5,418 nt of DNA, from NCBI GenBank assembly GCA_021786265.1, contig JAJYNP010000302.1, forward strand, positions 1 through 5,418, in the 5' to 3' direction. This document shows, piece after piece, positions 1 through 5,418 of the stretch. The notes under the pieces were generated by a model that saw only the letters and a program-made list of their open reading frames with translations, was not told the DNA's origin and made no database searches. The translations under genes and the position numbers were made by a program. This DNA comes from Chloroflexota bacterium (GTDB taxonomy: Bacteria > Chloroflexota > Limnocylindria > Limnocylindrales > CSP1-4). Each line of letters opens with the position of its first letter. The first letter of the stretch is position 1.

Positions 1-325
1 TTCGTCATCCCGGCCGACATGGTCGTCGTGGCGATCGGGACCCGGTCGAATCCGCTGTTGACCTCGACCGCGCCGGACCTGCGGGTCAACCAGTGGGGCT
101 ACATCGAGACCGACCAGTTCGGGATGACGAGCATGGCCGGCGTCTTCGCCGGCGGCGACATCGTCCGGGGTGCCGCGACGGTCATCCTCGCCATGGGCGA
201 CGGGAAGCGCGCCGCGGGGGGCGATCCACTCGTACCTGTGGGGCGTCTACCCGCCGCCGGCCGAGCCCGAGCCGGAACCGGAGGCGCCGAAGAAGCACGT
301 GGCGGCCGGGGCGGCCGCCGGCTGA
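1..325 (+). CDS. gltD: Glutamate synthase small-subunit-type oxidoreductase, C-terminal end, frameshifted
   Basis: This is the 3' end of a gene that begins before the window. The reading frame is open from base 1. It encodes the C-terminal part of the FAD/NAD(P)H-binding module of the glutamate synthase small-subunit family, which passes electrons from NADPH for glutamate formation from glutamine and 2-oxoglutarate. Visible family marks are VVVAIGTRSNPLL near the start, then [20 protein letters not shown], the FAD-contacting GD motif with the following helix, then DGKRAA. The frame breaks in a run of six G at 216-221. One extra base there, compared with the second copy near 5316, moves the reading frame. 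Skipping one base restores AIHSYLWGVYPPP, a Pro/Glu-rich tail, a KKH motif and a TGA at 323-325. Read without correction, the frame runs to 339 with an Arg/Gly-rich nonsense tail. The lesion is either a real frameshift or a homopolymer error. Family recognition is firm; choosing gltD over the single-subunit gltA type is not possible from this fragment. Confidence 0.85.
85..325 (+). repeat. Left member of a diverged direct repeat (gltD 3' end)
   Basis: Bases 85-325 and 5197-5418 are diverged copies in the same orientation, about 5.1 kb apart, both covering the C-terminal coding part of a gltD-type gene. Long identical blocks include GCCATGGGCGACGGGAAGCG. They flank a block whose recognisable genes all lie on the opposite strand. 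Confidence 0.7.
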
Positions 326-344
326 GTCGGAGGCGCTAACCGAC

Positions 345-743
345 CTACCGAAACGAACCCGCTTCGGGCGCAGCCCGCCACGATCCCAACAGGCACGCGT
401 GCGGCCGGGTCGATCGCGTCGCCGAGGAGGGGTGCGGAGGCAATGTCGACGACCGTGTCCGCCGCCCGCGCCGGACGTCGGTGAGGAGCAGGTCGCCCAG
501 GCCCGTCTCGCCGATCCATCGCGCGCTGTCGTTCGGCCCCCTCGCCCATCAGACGATGACTGCCCGAAGCCGGTCGAGGTCATCGGTGTGGTGCTCGCGG
601 GCGGCCGCGGTCCTGACGGCGGCCCGCGCCGCCTCGAGGACCCCCGGATCCATCGCCCCGTGCGTCGCAGTCAGCTCAAGGAGTTCGGCGACATCGAGGC
701 GCGGCAGCGCCGCGAGAAAGGAGTCGAGATCGTTCGCTCTCAT
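345..743 (-). pseudogene. Broken small hypothetical protein (about 132 codons)
   Basis: An ATG at 743 opens a convincing helical protein, starting MRANDLDSFLAALPRLDV and reaching RLRAVIV, that stops at a TGA at 551-549. Protein-like sequence continues in the same frame past the stop (RWIGETGLGDLLLTDV). It then moves by one base to another frame (DTVVDIASAPLLGDAIDPAA) near 450-465, and returns to the first frame (ACLLGSWRAAPEAGSFR) near 395 before a TAG at 347-345. The end lies 19 bases from the convergent gltD stop, as expected for a real gene end. The patchwork suggests one former protein of about 130 residues with a nonsense codon and two compensating indels. The first indel is next to a G run. 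The alternative is a real 64-residue protein ending at 549. I do not recognise the family. No Shine-Dalgarno site sits directly before the ATG; it overlaps the stop of a short upstream frame (ATGA), so translation may be coupled. Confidence 0.5.
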
Positions 744-784
744 GACGCGGCGAGGCCGACGAACAGGGCCCTCCTGGCTCGCAT
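740..784 (-). CDS. Possible 14-residue leader peptide
   Basis: A short frame reads MRARRALFVGLAAS and stops with a TGA that overlaps the ATG at 743 of the broken hypothetical gene (ATGA). It is preceded by a strong GGAGG at 797-793, eight bases from its ATG, whereas the downstream ATG has no site of its own. This arrangement would allow translational coupling. It could also be the true start of the downstream gene, separated from it by a lost or added base. The evidence is only the ribosome site and the overlap, so confidence is low. Confidence 0.3.
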   Translation of the reverse strand: MRARRALFVGLAAS

Positions 785-839
785 CTGTTTCGCCTCCTAT
801 CGAGCGTCGAACATCCCCATCGACCCGTTGCCGGCGGCG

Positions 840-1331
840 TCAGGCGTCAGGCGGGAAGATCCCGCTGCCCGACAGGATCGTCGCCCCGTCCAGCCCGATG
901 AACCGCCACGAGATGTCGTCGGGCGCCAGATCCGACGCTGGGATCGCCACGAGCCAGGCGCCCGCCACGACCTGGCCGCCGCGACCGCCCGGCAAGCCGA
1001 CGATGACGCGGCTCGTCGCCTCGTCGGCAGTGCCGTAGAAGAACGTGTTGAAGGCTCTCGGGTCGGCACCGCCGTACGAGAGCAGGTGCGCACTCGGCTG
1101 ACCAGGGTGACCCGGCGCACTCGTGAGGATCCGCACTTCGCCGCCGGTCTTCAACACCACCGCCACCGTGACACCTCCGCCCGCGGGTACAGCGGCAGCG
1201 AATGCGTCTCCGATGTCGACCAGTGCCGCCGGGGACACGCCGAGCGACCGCGCGGCGGCCTGCGGCGTGATCGGGCTGCACGCAGCCAGCAAGAACCCGA
1301 CCGCAACGATGAGCGCGAGCGGCCGCCTCAT
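840..1331 (-). CDS. Lipoprotein of unknown function (163 aa)
   Basis: The protein has a lipoprotein signal peptide: MRRP, a hydrophobic stretch, and the lipobox LAAC with the modified cysteine at residue 18. It should therefore be lipid-anchored on the outer face of the cytoplasmic membrane. The mature part (residues 19-163) has no further membrane segment and alternates short strands and loops (VTVAVVLKTGGEVRIL, SRVIVGLPGGRG, GATILSGSGIFPPDA), which suggests a beta-rich domain. I do not recognise the family. It lies 36 bases downstream of another lipoprotein gene on the same strand, so the two are probably co-transcribed. The ATG at 1331 is chosen because it gives the positively charged start of the signal peptide. 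The ribosome site before it is weak. The reading frame is intact, in contrast to several neighbours. Confidence 0.75.
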   Translation of the reverse strand: MRRPLALIVAVGFLLAACSPITPQAAARSLGVSPAALVDIGDAFAAAVPAGGGVTVAVVLKTGGEVRILTSAPGHPGQPSAHLLSYGGADPRAFNTFFYGTADEATSRVIVGLPGGRGGQVVAGAWLVAIPASDLAPDDISWRFIGLDGATILSGSGIFPPDA

Positions 1332-1367
1332 CGCGAGGATCGCGCCAGCGCCTCTTGGACGGCTGCC

Positions 1368-1784
1368 CTACGGGGGAGACACGGCTGGGGGAGGCCCTTG
1401 GATCGTCAGGAGATCTCCCGCCCCGCGGCACACTTGCCAGCGACGCAGAACCGTTCCACTCCGCGCGACCCGTATGCCGTCGCCGTCGGCGACAGCCACG
1501 CCGTCATCGTCCTTGATGAGGCTGTATCCTGCTGGCCAGGCAAGCATGAAACTGCTCGGCGAACTCTCGGGGTCGGGCGTGGTCGGCAGCACGGTGCCAA
1601 GTACGGAACCATCGTCTGCGATGTCGATCCGGAGGGCTGGAACTTCCTCCCCAGCGCACGGTGCATCACCGGAGGAAATCACGAGACTCGGGGCGGATGA
1701 GGAGTCAACCCGATTTCCCACACAGCTCGCCAGAACGAGGCTCGCCGCGAGCGGGACCATCACGGACAGGACGCGGTGTAACAC
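1368..1784 (-). CDS. Lipoprotein of unknown function (138 aa)
   Basis: A GTG start at 1784 gives MLHRVLSVMVPLAASLVLAS followed by the lipobox cysteine at residue 21 (LASC), so this is a second lipid-anchored envelope protein. A later ATG (residue 9) would lose the positive charges of the signal peptide, which is why the GTG is preferred. The mature part is acidic. It contains one cysteine near residue 43 and one near residue 119, a possible disulfide, and a segment resembling small secreted domains of high-GC bacteria (AWPAGYSLIKDDDGVAV, then GDGIRVARSGTVLRRW). Function is unknown. The start overlaps the last 25 bases of the serine-protease remnant in another frame, and the gene is followed after 36 bases by the 163-residue lipoprotein. 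The overlap suggests the lipoprotein either uses this start within the decaying neighbour or once followed it in an operon. Confidence 0.72.
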   Translation of the reverse strand: MLHRVLSVMVPLAASLVLASCVGNRVDSSSAPSLVISSGDAPCAGEEVPALRIDIADDGSVLGTVLPTTPDPESSPSSFMLAWPAGYSLIKDDDGVAVADGDGIRVARSGTVLRRWQVCRGAGDLLTIQGPPPAVSPP

Positions 1785-2041
1785 GGGACGATCCCGACCT
1801 GCTGTTGAACGTGATCGACCGTTGAGTAGATCGTGTTCGCCTTGTTATTGATGCTTCCGCTCAAGACGCCACCCAGTAGCGTTCCGTTGTTCGTCATGGG
1901 AGCGCCACTGTCACCGCCATCGTTTCCGAAGGTCGTGACCCACATGCCGATCACGCGGATTGGACCGAGCTATAACCAGATGTTGTGGATGAGCATCCCG
2001 GACACGGAGGCGGCGTACCCTCCCGAGTAACCGATCTCGAA
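1760..2041 (-). pseudogene. C-terminal remnant of a trypsin-like serine protease
   Basis: From about 2041 the frame reads FEIGYSGGYAASVSGMLIHN, meets a TAG at 1972-1970, and continues in the same frame as VIGMWVTTFGNDGGDSGAPM, then GTLLGGVLSGS, ending PCYTASCP at a TGA (1762-1760). NDGGDSGAP is the active-site serine region of chymotrypsin/streptogrisin-type (S1) proteases; the serine codon is at 1909-1907. The GDSG is followed by the usual return strands (LLGGVLSG, then IYSTVDHVQQQVGI). The N-terminal half with the catalytic His and Asp is absent; an ABC-transporter fragment lies there instead. A GTG at 1954 could start a 64-residue frame, but that would not make a working protease. The truncation plus internal stop mark this as a pseudogene. 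Family assignment rests on the GDSG context alone. Confidence 0.7.
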
Positions 2042-2100
2042 GCGCCGGCTCGCGCCGGCAGGAGGAGTACGCCGATGCTCAGGATAGTCCATGAACCCAA

Positions 2101-2337
2101 CGCCGCCACGGTCAGATGCGGATAGAGCGCCGGGCCCTCGACGGAGGCACCCACCCGGTCCATCGATCGTCCAGTCTTGTTGATCGGTTCACCAAACAAA
2201 CGCACCTCGCCGGCAGTTGGAGTTACCAAGCCCAGGAGAATGCGGAGGGTAGTGCTCTTGCCGGCTCCGTTCGGTCCGAGGTGAACCGGATCTACTGGTT
2301 CGAGCTCAAGGACGAGCGGACGTTCGTCGTCGGACAT
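2101..2337 (-). pseudogene. Truncated ABC transporter ATP-binding protein
   Basis: Reading from an ATG at 2337, the protein starts MSDDERPLVLELEPVDPV and then jumps straight to GPNGAGKSTT, the Walker A nucleotide-binding loop, followed by LRILLGLVTPTAGEVRLFGE. About 25 residues that normally lie between the first strand and Walker A are missing in frame. The segment GASVEGPALYPHLTV matches the BcrA-like group of ATPases (bacitracin, lantibiotic and antibiotic exporters), which carry a similar EGPALYP motif after the Q-loop strand. Homology ends at about 2103. The signature motif, Walker B and the H-loop are absent. The same frame stays open to 1951: first a hydrophobic stretch (SWTILSIGVLLL) that might be an ABC permease end or a chance reading, then sequence out of frame with the protease remnant. 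The product cannot hydrolyse ATP normally. Its partner permease is not in the window. Confidence 0.75.
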
Positions 2338-2592
2338 GTGGGACGGCATCTTCCGGACCGAACAACATGACGCGGAATACCCCGAGCTCACGGCGCTAGA
2401 CAGTCCTGTGCCAGATCGCGGCCGCTGCCGAAGACCCGCCGAACACCCCCCAAATCCAGGGCGACGCTGCTGAGCCAACGTCCCAACCGAGACGTTCCAC
2501 CGATTCACTCGGGTGCCCGTTCGCCACGTCACCGCGCGCCTCGGCACGGTTCCTGCTGCCCGACCCGCGAGCGCGCGAGGATGACGTGTAGG
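2338..2592. other. Gene-poor gap between membrane protein and ABC remnant
   Basis: These 255 bases lie downstream of the small membrane protein and upstream of the truncated ABC gene on the - strand. Open frames run through it on both strands but read as low-complexity Arg/Gly/Ser sequence without recognisable motifs. No convincing promoter, terminator or RNA was seen. Confidence 0.4.
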
Positions 2593-3021
2593 CTATGAGG
2601 CAATCCTCTCCGCTTCTGAACCTGATCTGCCGATTCGCCGCAAGCGCGCCGCCGGCAGCCACAGGACCAAACCCGCCAACGCGAGAAGTGCCGGGACCCA
2701 CGGGGTGAATTGCGTGAGCCAGTCGTCGGGGATTCCCTCATAGCTAAAGCCGACAGGGGTTGCGGCGTACTCGGCGGTCAGGTCCAACGACAGGTCACGA
2801 TCCGGGGGCACCACGACCAGGTAGAAGGCGTCAGCCTCGGTCACCTCCAAGCGATCGCGCCACTTTGAGATGTGCCCGACCTTGCCGCCGCGGAAGTCAG
2901 CGAGGAACGCGGCGTAGGAGAGCTGCGGGTGCGGGGCGAACGGCCCGACCGCGTTGATGACGGACCCAACAAGGAAGACGGCGATCAACGCCGCGATGAA
3001 CAGGCGTCGTCCGTGCAGCAT
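2593..3021 (-). CDS. Membrane protein resembling the FtsH N-terminal (extracellular) domain, no protease
   Basis: This 142-residue protein has a membrane segment at about residues 7-26, a soluble domain at about 33-103 and a second membrane segment at about 105-124, ending in a basic then polar tail. The soluble part, LSYAAFLADFRGGKVGHIS followed by KWRDRLEV, has the SYxxFL...GKV...I pattern of the FtsH extracellular domain. The order TM, domain, TM is also that of FtsH residues 1 to about 120. FtsH proteins run to about 600 residues with AAA+ and zinc-protease domains. Here the protein ends after the second membrane segment with its own TAG, and no AAA+ sequence follows. It may be a stand-alone paralog that interacts with membrane proteases or other partners; that is inference. 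The ATG at 3021 has a GGAG six bases upstream (3031-3028). The reading frame is intact. Confidence 0.75.
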   Translation of the reverse strand: MLHGRRLFIAALIAVFLVGSVINAVGPFAPHPQLSYAAFLADFRGGKVGHISKWRDRLEVTEADAFYLVVVPPDRDLSLDLTAEYAATPVGFSYEGIPDDWLTQFTPWVPALLALAGLVLWLPAARLRRIGRSGSEAERIAS

Positions 3022-3451
3022 CTCCAGCTCCAGTATCTATTTGAGTGCGCCGAGGGCGTGTCCCTCTCTGTGCGAGCCATCGCTGGGCGCCTTGAGTCGC
3101 GAGCAATGTGCCGAACGCCACGCTGCCGACCGTCTCCGGTGACTCCAGTAGCCATGGTACCGACAGCAACGTCTCATTGCTGCCAGTCTCGGACCTCCCC
3201 TGTCAAGATCTGCACCTATCCGGCCAAGCCACCATCGGCCGACTCGCCCCGAGTCCCAAATCACAACTCCTCGACGCCGACGCGACCGAGGTGGAGAGAT
3301 GCTGGTCGGCACTGGCTACTCCCTCTTCCGCCCGGCAGCGCTGGACGCTCGCGGCTTGGCCCCTCACACAATTCCGCCGCTGCCCGCTTTCAGGCACCGG
3401 TAGGGCGAAACGCCCGGGCGTTCGACGCTCGGGCGTTTCGCGCAGCGAGAC
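3022..3451. other. 430-base stretch without a convincing gene
   Basis: This gap separates the end of the exported-protein gene (stop at 3454-3452) from the start of the FtsH-domain-like gene, both on the - strand. It holds the hairpin at 3405-3441 and probably the promoter of the membrane-protein gene. A - strand frame from a TTG at 3169 reads LLSVPWLLESPETVGSVAFG and looks somewhat protein-like. It runs on into the next gene in another frame, has no ribosome site and no recognised motif, so it is at most a gene fragment. Nothing else was identified. Confidence 0.45.
3405..3441 (-). terminator. Strong hairpin after the exported-protein gene
   Basis: GCGAAACGCCCG at 3405-3416 is matched perfectly by CGGGCGTTTCGC at 3430-3441, giving a 12-bp GC-rich stem with a 13-base loop. 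It starts 10 bases after the stop codon of the exported-protein gene. There is no T-run after the stem on the - strand, so it is either an intrinsic terminator of the type without a U-tract or a 3' stabilising structure. Confidence 0.6.
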
Positions 3452-4228
3452 CTAGATGTAGACCCAGAGCGGGTCCGTGCCCCAGTGGTCGTGGAGCATC
3501 AAGCCCGAGTAGGTCACCGAGAAGAGGCCGAACGAGATCGAGATGCCGACGATGGAGCCCGATCCCTGGTTGGCCTCGTAGTCGAAGGCGGCGCCGACGT
3601 TGATGAGCCCAGGACTGCAAGCGAGGGAACACACGATCTCCACACGGGTCGTTCCGCGGTCGGCCTGGTTCTCGAAACCCGAGACGTAATCGGCGACGTC
3701 CCAGACCCAGTTTGCGTTGGGCACCGTCGAGCGGGTGGAGCCGAGGTACGTTTGGCCGCCCGTAACCTTGTAGGTCCAGATCGCACCGTTCTGCATTCGC
3801 GTGCAGGGGTCGGTCGAGAAGGTCTGTGCCGCGATGTCGACCGGGGCGCCCTGTCCTGCCCAGGCATCCGGGAAATCCCAGGTGCCCCAGAACTGGGCGC
3901 CACCCGAGATCGGCACGTTCGTGATGTAGATCTGGGGCGCAGGGATGCCGCTCATGATCCCGACATCGCTGGACGACCGCGCCCTTACGAGCTGCGCGGC
4001 CTCGGTGGCCGTCAGGACGCGGTCGATCCCTGGGGTGCGGATGGTGATGTGCTGCCCGCGGTAGCGGGCGACGAGGGCGTCAATCGCCTCGAAATCCATC
4101 GGATGGGCAACGATGTAGGCATCGATCTCTGCCTTGATGGCGGCCTCGTTGGGCGCGCCCGCGTTCGCGGGCGCAGCTGACAGGATGAGCAGGCTGGCCG
4201 CGACCACGACCACAAGGAACTTCCGCAC
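3452..4228 (-). CDS. Exported protein of unknown function (258 aa)
   Basis: The GTG at 4228 is taken as start because GGAGGGA (4242-4236) lies seven bases upstream and the product then begins with a clean Sec signal peptide: MRKF, a hydrophobic core to about residue 18, and AANA-type cleavage (ANA before GAPNEAA) near residue 23. An ATG at 4357 in the same frame would add 43 residues before the signal peptide and is rejected. The mature protein starts with a helical, charged segment (about 25-85) and continues as a beta-rich, Trp- and Gly-rich domain (FWGTWDFPDAWAG, WTYKVTGGQTYLG, NANWVWDVADYV) ending HDHWGTDPLWVYI. Three cysteines (about 142, 200, 204) could form a disulfide. The family is not recognised. 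It lies 125 bases downstream of the broken crystallin-like gene, and a hairpin follows its stop. The frame is intact. Confidence 0.8.
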   Translation of the reverse strand: MRKFLVVVVAASLLILSAAPANAGAPNEAAIKAEIDAYIVAHPMDFEAIDALVARYRGQHITIRTPGIDRVLTATEAAQLVRARSSSDVGIMSGIPAPQIYITNVPISGGAQFWGTWDFPDAWAGQGAPVDIAAQTFSTDPCTRMQNGAIWTYKVTGGQTYLGSTRSTVPNANWVWDVADYVSGFENQADRGTTRVEIVCSLACSPGLINVGAAFDYEANQGSGSIVGISISFGLFSVTYSGLMLHDHWGTDPLWVYI

Positions 4229-4235
4229 GAGACAC

Positions 4236-4242
4236 TCCCTCC
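4236..4242 (-). promoter_or_regulatory. Ribosome binding site deciding the GTG start at 4228
   Basis: GGAGGGA on the - strand ends seven bases before the GTG. It decides against the upstream ATG at 4357, which would bury the signal peptide inside the protein. Confidence 0.75.
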
Positions 4243-4353
4243 AGAGGTGTGTGGGACGTCCGAAAGACGTTCGGGCGACGGACGCGACGCTGCTAGGGTC
4301 CCATGGGATGTGCCCTCCTACATCCGTAGAAACGCGGCCTCGGATGGGTCGAG

Positions 4354-4920
4354 TCACCGCGGCTTCACCGAGCTGAACGTGTCGTTGTAAGCGTCACCAA
4401 CGGAGGTGACCTGCTCATAGGCGTTGAACGGATAGGCAAACCCGCCCCTGTAGATGTGCTCGAAGAACGTGCCGCCGTTGCCTGCCTGGCCCTCGAACGA
4501 GCTGATCCGGTCGTTCCAGCCGATGACCCCGAGGTCGGCGAAGTGACAGGATGACCCCGAGCGGTCGGCCGGTCGAGCAGGATCCCCCGCAATCTGCGTT
4601 GCGTGAAAACCCGCAACGCGGGCACGTAGCCGGTCGCCGTGGTCGTCACGCGCGACCCCGGGCCTGACGGCGCCGGAGCCGCGCGGCGGCCCGCGACCGC
4701 CCGCTCGAGCTCAGCCGCCTGCCGGTAGCAGTGGATCCGCGGGAAGTCGAAGTCCTCGCAGTGGTGGCGCCCGACCTCGACCGCGGGGATCGGCCGACCC
4801 CTCGAGATCGGCCTCGATGACCGGCTCGCTCGCCGCCCCGGCCGCGGGTGCGTAGACTGGCACTAGACCAAGGAACAGGGCGAGGGCAGAGAGGGCCGAC
4901 TTGCCGTCGATCCGTGTCAC
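4354..4920 (-). pseudogene. Secreted beta/gamma-crystallin-like protein, two frameshifts
   Basis: A GTG at 4920 with GGAGG five bases upstream starts MTRIDGKSALSALALFLG, a signal peptide with likely cleavage at AGA or GAA near residue 29. The frame is lost in GGGG at 4801-4798 (one base too many) and continues one base on as RPIPAVEVGRHHCEDFDFPR, then IHCYRQAAELERAV and LRVFTQRRLRGILLDRP. It is lost again at GGGG 4558-4555 (one base too few) and ends CHFADLGVIGWNDRISSFEG, FFEHIYRGGFAYPF, AYNDTFSSVKPR with a TGA at 4356-4354. The last 80 or so residues look like two Greek-key motifs of a beta/gamma-crystallin domain. Each carries the calcium-binding pattern N/D-N/D-x-x-S/T-S: NDRISS at 4515-4498 and NDTFSS at 4386-4369. 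Restored length is about 188 residues. Such domains in bacteria are secreted calcium-binding or inhibitor proteins. Both lesions lie in G runs, so the gene could be intact if these are sequencing errors. The crystallin assignment is by motif only. Confidence 0.7.
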
Positions 4921-4925
4921 GTCTA

Positions 4926-4930
4926 CCTCC
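4926..4930 (-). promoter_or_regulatory. Ribosome binding site for the GTG at 4920
   Basis: GGAGG on the - strand lies five bases before the GTG and directly in front of a signal peptide. This supports a genuine secreted-protein gene here despite the early loss of frame. Confidence 0.7.
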
Positions 4931-4979
4931 GCGGGGTGCTATTGACATGAACCCATGACCGGGATCGGCCCCGTGGAAG

Positions 4980-5018
4980 GGGGAGAACCCTCGGCCGACC
5001 ATGGGGAAAACCCTATGG
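4980..5018. promoter_or_regulatory. Dyad element with a repeated half-site upstream of the crystallin-like gene
   Basis: CCATGGGG at 4999-5006, AAAA, and CCCTATGG at 5011-5018 form an 8-bp inverted repeat with one mismatch. The core GGGGAAAACC (5003-5012) recurs as GGGGAGAACC at 4980-4989, 23 bases away, about two helical turns. The element lies 60-98 bases upstream of the GTG at 4920, where an operator or activator site would be expected. No regulator can be named, and no clear -35/-10 pair was found. Confidence 0.4.
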
Positions 5019-5196
5019 CCGGCGGGGGTCGGGGTGGCCTGGTCTCCAGGACGGGTTGGCGAGGGCGCTTGCGGTGCTCGGCCTCGTCGTCGCGACCTGG
5101 GTCTCATGACCACTGACAGACGCTGGCGCCATCGGCGCCTCCGGCGAGACGCTGAGGCCCTATCTCGAGGAGTCGTCAGGGCGACCTTGACGATGA
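5019..5196. other. Spacer between dyad element and right-hand gltD copy
   Basis: No convincing gene is seen. On the + strand a short hydrophobic reading (LARALAVLGLVVATWVS, ending at a TGA near 5108) looks like a membrane or signal segment but has no start codon context. GGCGCC repeats around ATC near 5125-5140 form a small palindrome. The similarity to the left gltD end starts near 5197, so the breakpoint of the right-hand copy lies at the end of this stretch. Confidence 0.35.

Positions 5197-5418
<222 letters not shown>

Noticed and set aside
93..1700. Long + strand open frame of 535 codons.
   Set aside because: It is extremely Arg/Pro-rich, starts inside gltD in another frame, and lies opposite two lipoprotein genes with real signal peptides. 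It is an antisense shadow typical of high-GC DNA.
2116..2370. + strand open frame of 84 codons.
   Set aside because: It is antisense to the ABC ATPase remnant, whose Walker A motif shows the true strand.
3108..3455. + strand open frame of 115 codons across the gene-poor gap.
   Set aside because: No ribosome site, signal or motif is visible, it runs through the hairpin and into the 3' end of a - strand gene, and composition looks random.
3514..3903. - strand open frame of 129 codons inside the exported-protein gene.
   Set aside because: It is a shifted reading of the exported-protein gene with Ser/Arg/Thr-biased composition and no start signal.
4942..4947. Perfect TTGACA on the + strand as a -35 box.
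   Set aside because: No matching -10 box lies 16-18 bases downstream and no + strand gene follows before the gltD remnant.
4646..5113. - strand open frame of 155 codons.
   Set aside because: It overlaps the signal peptide of the crystallin-like gene in another frame and is low-complexity Arg/Ser/Gly sequence.

Overview
The window is high-GC DNA with purine-rich Shine-Dalgarno sites, frequent GTG starts and classical signal peptides and lipoboxes, so it is bacterial. The style of the proteins (Pro/Glu-rich tail on a glutamate synthase subunit, many small secreted proteins and lipoproteins) fits a high-GC soil or freshwater lineage such as Chloroflexota (Limnocylindria-like) or Actinomycetota. 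This lineage guess is inference only.

Layout. Both ends carry the 3' part of a glutamate synthase small-subunit-type gene (gltD/gltA family) on the + strand: 1-325 at the left and about 5197-5418 at the right. Everything recognisable between them lies on the - strand. Reading leftwards from the right-hand copy: a secreted beta/gamma-crystallin-like protein broken by two frameshifts (4920-4354); an intact exported protein of unknown function (4228-3452) followed by a 12-bp-stem hairpin; a gene-poor gap; an intact small membrane protein resembling the N-terminal half of FtsH without the AAA+/protease part (3021-2593); a truncated ABC-transporter ATPase (2337 to about 2101) joined to the C-terminal end of a trypsin-like serine protease with an in-frame stop (about 2041-1760); two intact lipoproteins in tandem (1784-1368 and 1331-840); a possible 14-residue leader (784-740); and a broken small hypothetical gene (743-345) that converges on the left gltD end.

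The main theme is decay. Six of the ten gene-sized entries are truncated, frameshifted or interrupted by stops, while four small cell-envelope or secreted proteins stay open. Several frameshifts sit in or next to runs of G, so homopolymer errors in the sequence are a real alternative for those. They do not explain the in-frame TAG and TGA codons or the truncations. No defence system, CRISPR array, transposase, integrase, tRNA or rRNA was seen. I find no complete new multi-gene system. The best leads are the stand-alone FtsH-extracellular-domain protein, the crystallin-like calcium-binding protein with a dyad element upstream, and the diverged gltD 3' ends flanking an otherwise opposite-strand block.
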